From Agapanthus africanus (Eukaryota; Streptophyta; Magnoliopsida; Asparagales; Amaryllidaceae), in NCBI GenBank assembly GCA_030015575.1, contig JASDDO010000028.1, forward strand, positions 21,617,154 to 21,681,153: 64,000 bases of DNA, written 5' to 3'. Positions 9,771 to 21,726 of the stretch are shown piece by piece. The notes beneath the pieces were generated by a model. It saw only the letters and a program-made list of their open reading frames with translations. It was not told where the DNA came from and made no database searches. A program made the position numbers and the translations under genes. The first letter of the stretch is position 1. Each line of letters opens with the position of its first letter.

Positions 9771-11660
9771 CAAGGGAAGAAAATGATTTGCAGGCTTGTT
9801 TCTGCTGCTGAACTTTTTTTCAAAAATTGATTATATTAACATGTGTCTTACTGTCCGATCTAATTTTAATTTTGGTTATCAAAATTGAGGGACGTATCTT
9901 ATTTTGTTATTCTTTAATTTTTGTACTTCTGATATGCTGCTTTTCTTTCTTTGCTTGAGATGTTCATTAAAAATCTACTTCAGATATCACCGATCCAGTT
10001 ACTTCTAATGTAGTCAGCTCAACATGCTTGGAGCAGTTCTTTGGAGGTCCAGATCAAAGCTAATATGTATGTTCTATTGTCACTTATTTCATTGCTTTAA
10101 TTTGCGCTTTAATTTGAATGAACAAAAGGCATATGAGCAGAGGTCTTTTGTAAAGGAACTTAATTATTAAAGTTTGAGATTGCGTTTTAAATCAGAAGAT
10201 ATCACAAGTAAATGATATTATACATGTTTGATGGCATTGATGCATGAAATCAAATATGCACATTTTTCAATTAAAAAGAGCTATCAGCTAGGCAAAAAAA
10301 TCAACTTTCAATAGTAATAAAATTCTCGCAACTAGATAATGGTTAGATAGTAAACCAGCCAAAATGAAAATTTTCATTGTGATTTCAATATCGGAAAACC
10401 TATGCATATAAAAAAGAATGGGAGTTATAGACATCCAACCTGTAGATCAAGCGAACTAAATTCGAATAATTCTTCAGCAACATGAAGAAACGAGAGCGGG
10501 CTACAAGTCTTTGTGCTACATCGATTAATCTGTTTTGTACTTTTACTGTTTCTGTACCAGAGCTACAAGAAGCCGTTTGAAGATTCGAGTCTGCATGGGT
10601 GTTGTGCGATTCAGCATTCAAATTTTGTATTATTATTACTATTTATCTGAAATTATCTGCAGAATTCCTATCGTCAATGAGTTTGTGAAAATTACGATGT
10701 GAGCATGAAAGTTGATTATAATGTACACCAGTTTCTCCATTGTATAATCTAAAAGTTATTGACATTAATTTAGGGGCGTGGATGAGGTTTTGTGGACTTC
10801 TTGTATCTGAGACCTTACTGAAACCTGGTATTGATTGAAGGGGAAAAAAGAAATTTAATTAGTTCATCTGGTTCGTGAATTTAAGTTGTAATCTTGTGTA
10901 TGGAGATTTTGTTATGCTTGCTTGTTACAAAAGTCAGGTCCTGCAGCAATAAAGATTCTTCACTTTTGCAAAACCAGTATAGAGATGCATCGATCAAGTT
11001 CGGGCCTCTTCTTGTCAAATTAAAATCAAACTACCGTTCTATATTCCTCGTCGTTGGATTTGATCAGAACACAGTACTTCCGTACTGATAAAATCTAGGG
11101 CTGTAACCCTTCAAAATTGATTTCCAAAACATTTATTTTAGAAAAATACGCCGGGCATGAAATCCATGGGCCCAATTGTTTGGCACCAGTATCTAAATAC
11201 CGTGAATCTCACCATTTTATCTCTTGGATGGATTGTGATAGGATTTCAAGCCCGGTAAAATATTGTTTTTATTTTACCAGCATTAGTGGTATTTGGGCTG
11301 GCATCTAATATATATATATATATATATGCTCTTTTATGGGAAATTTTCCTTGGAACAACAACATGACAGTACACAAGAATGCTAATGTTAAGAAATTGAA
11401 ATTTAAAAAATTAATCAAATGACAGGAGAAAGAAACATGTACAATTATCCCATCATCTTCCCTACCTCCTCTTCTCAGCTTAAGATCGAAATGAAGATTG
11501 GAAGCAAGATAATGTTACAACACTGCCAATTTTGGTAAGGGCTTGGCTCGGTTGATACCAATTTTCTCTCCATGTAAGAGTTCGCAAGTTCGATTCCCGA
11601 AGGGCAAAAAAAACATCAATTTGGTTTTCTTGCATATGAAAAAATGCAACATAAATCACA
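9771..11660. other. Intergenic, with two exon-like stretches
   Basis: No complete gene was found. Two stretches look exon-like. One is 9984-10063 (plus), preceded by a TTCAG acceptor and ending in TAA, with LEQFFGGPDQS at its end. The other is about 10430-10620 (minus), encoding LVARSRFFMLLKNYSNLVRL. Neither is recognised and no partner exons were found, so they may be gene relics or chance. Confidence 0.25.
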
Positions 11661-14138
11661 TTAGGGCTCTTCATCCAAGCACTTTTGACATCTGCATCTG
11701 AACCCATAATCTGCAAGTAGAGCTTGTCTCTCGTCAAATGGAAGTTCCTCATCGATATAGGAAATGGTAATCTGCAATCGGAGTTTAAGTTTAATAGGTT
11801 TCCTAAAAATTAAAGAATTAAATATAGAGCAAATTACATAAAACACTATTCGACCTATTCCCTTTTTCACGCCACACCATTAAAATTAAAAATTGCATCT
11901 AGTACACTTAATTTTTTAATGCACTAGTACACTTAATTTTTTAATGCACTAGTAAAATTAAAAATTGCATCTAGTACACTTAATTTTTTAAGACAGTGCA
12001 TTAAAAATACATGAACAAAAGTGGATTAAACACCCATTTAGTGGTGGAATAAGTTTAAGGTCAATTCTGATTTATGTAATTCACCCTTAAATATAATTCA
12101 GAGAACAGAAAAAATGAAAAATCATAAGCAAAATGCATTAAGATTTGGATGATAAAGTCGAGCAAGCAATTAAATATTACCTCCTCTTCTTCAAAGATGG
12201 TCCGGGTAGCTATTATTATGGCTCGCCCATCTCTATCCTACGGTCGGTATTAAATTCGACATCAGTGGGTTGCACTAAAATGGTGGAACATATATAATTA
12301 TATATAAATTATTATATTATTCCGAAATGCTTTGGTATCATAACCATACCTCATCTCTTTTGAATGCTTTGGCATTTGGGCAGCACGAATGGTTCATACA
12401 ACTTTGTAGCGGGAAGAATGCAGAGCCTGATATACAAAAAGTTGTTACGGTGGGAATAGGCCAGGCAAGAAAAGAAGACGAAAGGTAACACCAAGGCAAA
12501 CGACTAAAACAAATGAAGAATGGTGAATATGTCTACTATATCAAAATACCGTTAAAAGAAAAACCTACGGAATGAGGAACTAGAATATTTTATCAAATAC
12601 CAACTACAAAACATCCGAACATCAATCATTAATAAGTCAAAAATTAGGAAATTGATTTTACGTTACAACAACAAAAAGCCTTCATCCCAAATTTTTGGGG
12701 CCGGCTATATGGATCCTTCTCTTCCACTCTGCTCTGTCAAGGGTCATTTTCTCTGTTAAATTAACAATCAACATATCGTTTTTAATAGTCTCTATCTATG
12801 TACATTTAGGTCTACCCCTACCCCTAGTTGCGCCAAGAACTTTAATTTTATCACTTTTTCTAACCGAAGTATCGATTGGTCTTCGTTCCACATGTCCAAA
12901 CCTTCACAATCGGTTCTCTTACATCTTATCTTTTATGGAAGCTGCCTCTACATTGTTACGAATATATTCATTTCTGGTGGTGTGGTAAACAAAAAAAATA
13001 GTAAATGAAAATGGAAGTTTCATCTTTTACCGGTCCTCTTATTAAATTTGTTTGAACCCAACCTGAGTCCAAATACGCTCATTCATAACCGAACATGGGA
13101 TAAATAGTTGAACTTGATAAAAATTATGGACATGATATGGGCTTAAGAAATGTGGCCCAAGAACCTTTAGTAAATTATTAATTTTAATAAAGTTATAACT
13201 AATTTTCTTATTTGTATGTAGTAGGCCATCTATTTAAGGATTCCTCGCAATTTAATATGGGGTAAGTTATCGAACAATGAATATTGCTTACATTTCAAAA
13301 GTCAATGTCTTGAGCATTTACTAATTGATAAATATGAACATATCAATAGAAAAGTTATTGCCAATGCAATATTTTAGACCTAGCCCGAATTTTGAGTTTA
13401 ATACGGACTCAAACCCGGGTCTTAATATCAAAGCCTGCAGGGTGGGACCAAGCTCAAAAAAATAGATACATATTCATACTTTTATGGGTCCGGCTAGGGG
13501 TGAGCATGGTTCGGTTCGGTTCGGTTCGGTTTTTGACAAAAAAATTCGAACCGAATCATTTTGTTCGGTTTCGGTTTAATCTCGATTTTTTAATTGATAT
13601 AAAAACTTATCAATTATTTCCTTAAAATTCAATTAAAAACTCATGAAATAAAAAATTAATTATTGCTAAAATAATTATACAAATTAATTGATTGACAGTA
13701 AGAATATTTCTCTATAATACGGAATCTCGTTAAATAGATAACAAGATATAATATAATGTGGTATTAAATATATATTTGGTATTATTAACATTGTTTATAT
13801 ATACTATTATTACATAATTAAATTACATTTATGACAAAAATATATTATGCACCCATATCTTTTCACCCAATATTCACCCCTCAGTTTGGTTCGGTTTAAG
13901 ACGACTTCGAAATTTCCGAACCGAAATGTTTCGGTTGGGTTATTTTTTATCGGTTTTCGGTCCAGGCCGCTTTTTTCTCACCCCTAGGTCCGGCCCAAGC
14001 CCGGCCTGTTGCCACCCATATTGCATATGCGAAAGAAGATGCAGCTATGTTCAAATCAACTTGTATGCATACATACTTTGAGCTAAAAGATGTGTAGATT
14101 TGTATTTTTGACAAGGTTTAAATATCGGTATAGTGGTA

Positions 14139-14177
<39 letters not shown>

Positions 14178-17100
14178 ATATCACTATAAAAATCGAAAAT
14201 AAAAGGCATTAAAATTATAAGAGATTCAGGTCTCACGCACGTGTGCACACACACTGAATTGCATTGAAAAAAGGAAAAATATAAGACGTTAGATTATAAA
14301 AGATTTAGGTTCCTCGATGTACCTTGACAGCAAACTGAATATTCATCACCCAGAGCATCTAGAAAAGGCTTTGTTATTTTTTCAGCTTCTTCCTGGAGCA
14401 ATTGAAACCTTCTACAATCAAAAGAAGTTCACCCTTTCCTCTTCCTGTTCTTTTGGTGAAAGAAATGGGGAAGTGTAGATGTGTAACTTATATTATGGTT
14501 GATTACCTTTTCCCGCAACGGAAGATCATCGATATATATGAAATAATCTTCCACTGGTGATGCCACTATCAAATCCCTGCATATGCAAGATAGGTAAAAA
14601 AGATATTACATATAAAATATTTAATATATCATCAGAAGCCAAAATTGTTGAGTAAGCACGTTACTTACAGATTATTCAGCTCAAACATACCAATGATATG
14701 GCCGTATATTTCCAGTGAGAATACTTAGCAAGGTCAAGGAGATTAAAATTGAAATATGTAATTTAATATCTTAGAAAGGAACAATCATCAATTGCATAAC
14801 TCGAAACTATGAAGCCCAAGTATATATTTCGGTAAAGGATACAGGGAGCACATTCTTTATCAAAGATGGCATCCTTCAGAAGCTGTAGTGACTGGAAAAT
14901 TGACAAAATTTTTTGTATTAGATAAGTTTCAAATAATAGTTACTTAACCGCTATAATTCTAGGTCAATGTTTTTTGTAAAATTTCGTTATTACTGAGGGT
15001 GATAGTTGAAACAAAGTTTTAAAATCCAGGTATCGGTACCAGACAATCACTTTTGGGGTCGGAATCGGCCATCTCGGATTAGAATATCGGATTTTAAGTC
15101 CTTTGACAAAAAGAATTTTTAAAATTAAAATACAGTTTTAAATAAACAGTAAATCAATATGACAACTTCTTTAGAAATTAATGATGTCTAAAGTGGTTGT
15201 TTTTAATACTTGGTAAAACAAATATAAAATTGCGTTTATATTTACTAGCAAATAATGATGTCAAATATATCATAATAACTCAATAACCTATTAATACGCT
15301 TATTAACCCATTAATAATCCTCTAATCAAATAGTAAATTCAATATTTCTTAGCATCAGATGGTATCGAACGATATTAGCATCGGAGCTTTGGATGATCAA
15401 TTTTGGGATCGGAATCCATCATCTCGGATCGGGATCGGCCGAGATTTCAAACCATGGTTGTAATATTGAGAAGAAATAAATACCGCTAATTAGCGGAGAA
15501 AAGTATAACCAATATGCTCACAATTTTTTATGTATGCAGAATATCTGGGGTGTTGGCCAAAATTTTACTCAAAAAGCAAAATTCGAAAGATGTTTATCTA
15601 TACTTATTTAAGCATGCACTTGATATGCAATCAGTTGATCCTTACATCAAATGCTAACTCCCTTATTTGCTTTCTGAATGATGCTTCATCACAAATATCG
15701 ATGTCATCGGGTAAAGCAATACAATCCCACCACCTAGAAGAAAATCATGAGTGAATCAGACAATCAATGGCACCGAGTGTCAATTTGCTGCTAGAAGAAT
15801 AATAGAGTAAAACAATGCAGCGGAAACAGTTAAGAGAACTATGTTAAAGACAATGATACAAAGGGTTACAACTTTTTTGAGACATTTGCAAAATCTTTGC
15901 TTGAAAAACTTGTTAAGAAATGATATACGTAATCAAAATACTTAGATAAATTAGTTCTCTTACAGAAGAGGGGAACTTCTAACACTTACATAAAAGGAAA
16001 TTATGAAAAGATTAATAAAATAATTGTAGAATTAGCAAGAAAAGATCTAAGTATGGAAATAGTAGATTTATGTCGAATAAACATTCTTTCAATATCAGTT
16101 AGCGTGAACAGTATAACTCTTACTTACACACATATGTCGTATGTATTATCTTTTCTGGTGAACCTCATTCCGTATTTACTATGTAAACAGCAGATTTATG
16201 GTGGATGATACATATTCTTTAATCTTCAATTATAAGATGCTTTGCAACTTCAAGTGAGACTCAGATGAAAGATACAAAGATCATATGACTGACCTTCTCT
16301 TGAATCCCATTGAAATTGGCTTCCATGAATCCAAAAGCAAAGAGAAATAAGACATATCCATAACATCTAGGCAAACCTTCAGCCTACTCTCTTCAACAAG
16401 ACGTCTTTTTAGCTTCCTGTACTTCAGAATGATGGATGAGATCACCTAAGCATAAAAAACATAAAAATTTGGTTAAGACGCACATAAATTCTATTATACC
16501 CAATGTTCCCACAAACAAGTAAATTGGTCATTCCATGCAACATTGGGATACGAGTATGCATAAAAAAATGTTCAAACATGGAAGTGATATTAATATCCTT
16601 ATTTTATAAAGATTTCAACCATTCATCATAATTGTCACATTTTTTCTTTGTTTTTTTCCTGTTTCCAAATTAAATATTTGCGTACTGCATGATGTAACAG
16701 AGCAAGTACATTTTTTTTGGAGTACAATATACCAAGCATTTGCAGTTCTTAAACAACGCTTCCTCAAATTGGCAGCCATTCAGGTTTGTGATACAATATG
16801 GATCACTACCAGATTAATCAGGCAATTGTTGTACAAATGGAATATTCTGAATGTGCAATTTCTGATGGTAAAAAAGGCTTGTCCATAAAGAACATGTATA
16901 AACTACGTATAGTTTCTACAAACATGTAGTTTTGTCATACACCACTCAACAAAATATGCAGCATCTAGTCCTTGCAGCAGAGTTCAAAGGTAGTAGCTCT
17001 TTCGTTGGACAAAACTCTTGCTTGTTAGTGGACTTTGTAACAATTGATTATTAGCTATTGGCAATGGAAAATAACAAGATAGAAGCTCCCGTCACAGAAA

Positions 17101-18230
17101 AGCCTCGTGTTTTCAATGTGGATTCTGTGTTTTCAATGGGGTTTCGATACACAACCAAACACAATTTGAAGGCATGGAATAAATTTCATTTGTAAATCTG
17201 CAGAGTTAACTGGGAAGGTCTTCAATTTTAACATAATTTAAGATCCAAGAATTTTCCAATAAAAACGAGGTAAATTCAGCAAAATTATGCCGGCATAACA
17301 AAAATAAAGACTCATGCACATACATGCATACCTTGGCAGCAAGGATGAATATATCGTTTGTCCCTGAAAAAAGATGGAAATAAATCAAAGAAAAGTGAGT
17401 TAATGATAACCGCACAGATTTCAAAACAGACTGATAACATAATAAAATTATATAATTTATATCAATTTTCTACACACATCATAAATTCATAACAGACCTA
17501 GTTCTTTCCCAAAAGGTGTCATTAGATTGTTGACGTCAATCAAATTTTAGTTATCATCTACACACATCAAAAGAGATCTACTTCAATCTCAAAAGTTGCT
17601 ATCAGATTGTTGACGTCAATCAAATTTTAGTTATCTGGTTCAACCTGAACCTTATGACAATGCAATAGATAGCTATCACTATACTATAGATATAAATAGC
17701 AGCATATATTTTGTGGGAATAATAACTTACTGTTAGCATGATCTATAAACTTAAGAAGTGCATCCCTTCGCGATGATTCTAAGCCCTCTCCAGTACAGAG
17801 CAAAGAATGAAACAGTTCCCAGTCAGAGTCTGCACATAGTTTGCTACAAGTTGGAAAGCAAATCATTAAATCGCATAGAAAATCAGCAAATATAAGTATA
17901 CGCTTCTGAAGTCCATGATCATACATTCATAAATCGCTGCTTTACATGCTATGTACTTTACGAATGTTGGAAATCTACTTCAAAAACCTCAATTCTTACT
18001 ACTCAAACTTTAAAGAACAAAAGGATCCACAAAAAAAGACCACCACCACGAAAAACAACAATCACAAAACCTGTTGCAAATTCTTCATGGATTTTTTTTT
18101 TGAAGAAAGAGGACTCAGAAGAGTCCGTCCCATAAAATTTTATTAAACAAAAGCAACAGTTACTACAGCGGTTTACATCATCAAACTTGTGCACATTTGC
18201 ACCAAACAACTTTTCAGAAGCAGCAAATAG

Positions 18231-18263
<33 letters not shown>

Positions 18264-20559
18264 ATACAAAGGAATAGCAGAAGATCAAGGAGTATATGTG
18301 CATACTGTATACACAGCCAGCATAAGGAAGCTTGTGTCACTAAACTAAAATAAGTTTAAACGATCGAGTTTGATTGCCGCAGCCCAAATTCTTCATGGTT
18401 AATCTGTATTAATCCTTTTTCTCCCACCAATGCGCGGTTAAGGTGTACTCCCCTTATTAAAATTAGGGATGCATGCACAAAAGCCCCCATGTAGCTAACA
18501 CTGTATAGAACTTCTACCCCCCTAACAACCCTACTACTCAATGACCAAAAAACCTTAAAAGCACTCAAATTCAAATGTAAACAGCTCAAATGATTGTCTA
18601 TTATAAAATTTGAACATTTTGTGTTGTTTAGAGTAGAATTTGAGGGTGTCTTGAGGGCTTCGTTGATAAATAGAATTTTTTAGGTTGTCTTGAGGGCCTT
18701 TGTTGAAGAACGGAGGAGGTGTTCGCGCTATCAAATCGCTTGCAGAGGTACAAGTGCCATTGATAGGGAAGTTTTATCAGAGCGCTATTCGGCCTGCCTT
18801 ATTATATGGTACAGAATGCTGGGCTCCTAAGAAGCATCATACACAGAAGATGCACGTAGCGGAGATATGCATACTTTGTTGGATGCGTGGTAACACTAGA
18901 AAAAATACGGTGCGAAATGAGGATATTCGTACAAAAGTTGGTGTAGCACATGCGGAGAAGAAGATGCAGGAAAACCGGCTAAGATAGTTTGGCCATGTGC
19001 GACGCAGGCCTATGGAAGCACCGGTTTGATGAATGGATACTCTCGATATAGACAATATCAAAAGGGCGAAAGGGAGACCGAAGAAAACATGGATGGAGGT
19101 GATACGAAAAGATATGGTTGCCAAAGGCCTCAATGAAAGTATATTGTTCGATAGGAGTGAGTGGAGGCGGAGGATTCATGTGTTGGGCCCGGCGTGATTC
19201 TCATGCTGGTTAATGTAGCCTACCCCATATGCTTGGGATAAAAGGCTCAGTTGTTGTTGTTGTTTTTTGTTGAGGTACATGTGCTAAACTGGGTAAACTA
19301 CAAGGGTAGCCTTTTGCAATTACCCGTTAAAATTATTATAATAAAATACAATGTCGGATTAATTTTGTGAATCAAGGACAATTCCTTACCTGCAATAGTG
19401 CTCTTCTTTGCAACCACCTGGACAAGCAAACTCCGGAGGCATGGAAAATTGCTTTGAGTAGGGCAATGATAGATCACCATTCATAAGTGATTCCAAAACC
19501 TCTTCAAAGATAGAATTATCCTTCAATTCCTGACAAGCGCTTGACCCGACATCATTACTACGATCACTAACAAAACCTTCAACTCCATCAAGTGATTCAG
19601 TAGAAGAAATGGTCTCATGATCACAGTCCTCTTCTCTAGACGATCCAACATTTTGCAAATAGAGTTTTCTCCCTATCTGAAGTTCTACTGAACCAATGAA
19701 ACAAAAACAATGACTGCATACAAGACAATCAACCTGAAACATATATCACAGAAGGATCAGATCATGCAAAAGGAGCAAGCTCCCGCAGTCACTTCTGTAT
19801 AAGTTATTATAGACAAACAATCATGTACATTATATTTACTGACAAAAGGAAAAGAAGAAGACCTTGTTAGAACTGTGTTGAGCAGCAACAAGCATTTCAT
19901 CCTTCAAAATAAGTTCCCCCTCTTTGAATTCCTTGTTTGCAAACACCCCTGCAATCGAAATACAGATTAATGGAAAGCCATGTAGAACATTGTTTTTTCC
20001 GTCAAATCATCTGATTTTGATTACAGTAGCTCCTAAAATTAACAGAATAGGTATTAAAAATCGCATAAGAGTTGCAGAAGTATTTGGTTCGCCTTAAAAA
20101 GGAAATGCACCTTTTCCAAGTTTTTTGCTGTGCTTGATTCTTATACCATGACACTCCCTTTTTTCAATTAGCTCATCATAGTAATCCTGCAATAGAACCA
20201 AAAACAGTAACAATCAGCAACCTCGCAAAAAGAACTAATAAATCAAAATTTGATCTTGAATCGTTTATTGAGAGAAAAAGGGCCAAAAAATCATAATTTT
20301 TGAGCAAAATCTCTGCTTTCTGTTACACATGGGGATTGAATTACTCTTTGCCTCCTTTCCCAATTGATTCGAGTTTAAAGCAAAACATTAATGAATTGGA
20401 ACGAAAAATTCAGGAAAACATTGAAGCAAAAAAAAGGGGTAAAGGGATTGCCTTTTCTAATTGAGGAAATGGCGGCGCGAGAAGGGCAGCGATCTGAGCT
20501 GAGAACTCCGCATCCAAAGGGCACGGGCTGCCGCCGCCGCCGCCGCTGCGAGCATCCAT
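11661..20559 (-). CDS. ATXR2: ATXR2-like SET/MYND histone methyltransferase, 15 exons
   Basis: Exons (minus, 5' to 3'): 20559-20452, 20186-20111, 19948-19863, 19733-19390, 17843-17731, 17363-17332, 16445-16294, 15733-15646, 14891-14843, 14723-14669, 14576-14507, 14392-14323, 12426-12350, 12237-12181, 11771-11661. They sum to 1488 nt (495 aa) with phases matching at every junction and no stop or frameshift. An N-terminal SET half (GVFANKEFKEGELIL) is split by a MYND-type zinc finger (CLVCSHC around residue 93 to HYCSKLC near 205). The SET core NHSCCPN is at residues 426-432, then ITISYIDEEL, then post-SET CRCQKC. Plant ATXR2 proteins are nuclear lysine methyltransferases of about this length (Arabidopsis about 473 aa). 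Intron 1 has a GC donor. Introns 4 and 12 hold LINE and MITE insertions. Confidence 0.93.
12662..12990 (-). mobile_element. LINE 3' fragment in ATXR2 intron 12
   Basis: It starts CAACAACAAAAAGCCTTCATCCC followed by a TTTTTGGGGCCGGC tail, and is homologous to the LINE at 9140-9770 over the AGGTCTACCCCTACCCCTAG region. Same orientation as ATXR2, 5' truncated. The target duplication was not identified, so the right end is approximate. Confidence 0.7.
13487..13994. mobile_element. hAT-type MITE, 492 bp, in ATXR2 intron 12
   Basis: Terminal inverted repeats TAGGGGTGAG (13495) and CTCACCCCTA (ending 13986), with a perfect 8-bp target duplication GGTCCGGC at 13487-13494 and 13987-13994. GGTTCGGTTCGG subrepeats lie inside the left end and reverse-complement CCGAACCG copies lie in both halves. 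The 8-bp duplication and TA-G-rich ends are typical of non-autonomous hAT elements. There is no transposase ORF. Confidence 0.92.
14140..14178. repeat. (TC)n(AC)n compound microsatellite
   Basis: TC repeats run directly into AC repeats within ATXR2 intron 12. Confidence 0.9.
15013..15456. mobile_element. Possible MITE in ATXR2 intron 8
   Basis: The left end (ACAAAGTTTTAAAATCCAGG) and the reverse complement of the right end (ACCATGGTTTGAAATCTCGG) are imperfectly inverted, and both sides carry GGGATCGGAATC-like subrepeats. No convincing target duplication was found, so ends are approximate. Confidence 0.45.
17505..17640. repeat. Direct duplication in ATXR2 intron 5
   Basis: The segment AGATTGTTGACGTCAATCAA plus ATTTTAGTTATC occurs twice about 75 bp apart, near 17525 and 17600, with looser similarity upstream. 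Confidence 0.7.
18239..18262. repeat. (GA)n microsatellite
   Basis: Perfect GA run inside ATXR2 intron 4. Confidence 0.85.
18690..19266 (+). mobile_element. LINE reverse-transcriptase 3' fragment, ATXR2 intron 4
   Basis: The plus-strand frame 18700-18987 reads as the C-terminal end of a plant LINE ORF2: IRPALLYGTECW, then CWMRGNTRKNTVRNEDIR and ENRLR, followed after a stop by FGHVRRRPMEAPV and KGRPKKTWMEV. It ends in a (TTG)n tail at 19250-19262. It is antisense to ATXR2, 5' truncated and broken by stops. TTG tails suggest the same RTE-like group as the other two LINE fragments. Confidence 0.85.
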
Positions 20560-20568
20560 TGGGATATG

Positions 20569-20592
20569 AGAGAGAGAGAGAGAGAGAGAGAG
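20569..20592. repeat. (GA)n microsatellite by the ATXR2 start codon
   Basis: Twelve GA units end about 10 bp upstream of the ATG, so the ATXR2 5' UTR would carry (CU)n. CT-rich repeats are common in plant 5' UTRs and core promoters; any role here is inference. Confidence 0.8.
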
Positions 20593-21726
20593 GTTTTGTG
20601 GGTTTTTTGTGAGAGGGTTTAGGGTTCCAAGCGTAAATTAATGATGCAAATTATAAATAATTAGGGGTCTAATATGTCATTTCCCAATTAGGAATGTTTT
20701 TGTAACTTTCTCCTTAGCATCTTTGTTATTTATAAATCCAACTAAATTATCATACGGCAAGTTAGGATAAGCTTATATTTAGATGATTATTTGCCATGAT
20801 CACTTGGAAGTGATTATTTCCGGAAAAGTGAAAATATCACTCATAAATGCTTATGGCAAATAAATTGTTCAGTGTTTGGATGATTTTGTATGAAAGTGAT
20901 TATAAATAAATAATGTGTATGAATGAAAAGATAGATAAGTGATTATTTAACATAAAATGATCAAAAGACGTATCATTAATACCGTCTTAAAATTTGGATG
21001 AAAAGACAAGAGGTATTACGGTATATTACTTGGTCAACTCTAATATTCCATAATAGCTTATGGAATAAGTTAAGAATTCCTAGCTTATTTTTAAGTGGAA
21101 AAGGATGTCATTTTTAAACTATAGCCATGATGGAGCTCATGGTAAAATAATCACTTTTTGAATAGTAAAATATAGATCCAAACAACCTATCTGCTTGGGC
21201 CCATTTTGATGTGATTTTTAATCACCTGTTGTTGACAAAAAATAATCCGCTACAAACAGAGCCTAAATGTATTAATTTCACAAATTTGTCTACTGGTTTC
21301 ACAAACCCATTCATTAAACTAATAATCTATCCACATTGAATTCATACTCTCCTATCCAAGAGATAAGCAATTGGATCCGTGTATGACATTTTGACGATAA
21401 GACCTATCCTTGTATCTCTTGGACTAGATATGAATTCAAAGTTGGTAGGATAATTGCCAAGGTAACATAGTCTTTTTTCCAATGCAAAAGCTTTTTTTTT
21501 GACAAATTTATGTGAGCGGATACGACAAATATTTAGCAGATGCATACAATATGAAAATTGTTAGGGGCTATATATTATAAGGTCCTGACTATGCTAATCT
21601 CCGACCACGTTAACTTCGAGAAAAGACGTGCGTTTTCCAACTCCCAAAAAGAATCATTTGAGTGCTCAAAATAATTGATCTGCATACTTGTTTTTTCCCA
21701 TTTAATTACAAAAGCAGCCCCCCGCC
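20593..21726. other. Spacer between two divergent genes
   Basis: This is the promoter-side space shared by ATXR2 (minus) and the DUF604 pseudogene (plus). AT-rich. The part from about 20740 to 21260 has internal inverted similarity (AGTGATTATTT and AATAATCACTT) and may be an old MITE. No exon was seen. Confidence 0.5.
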
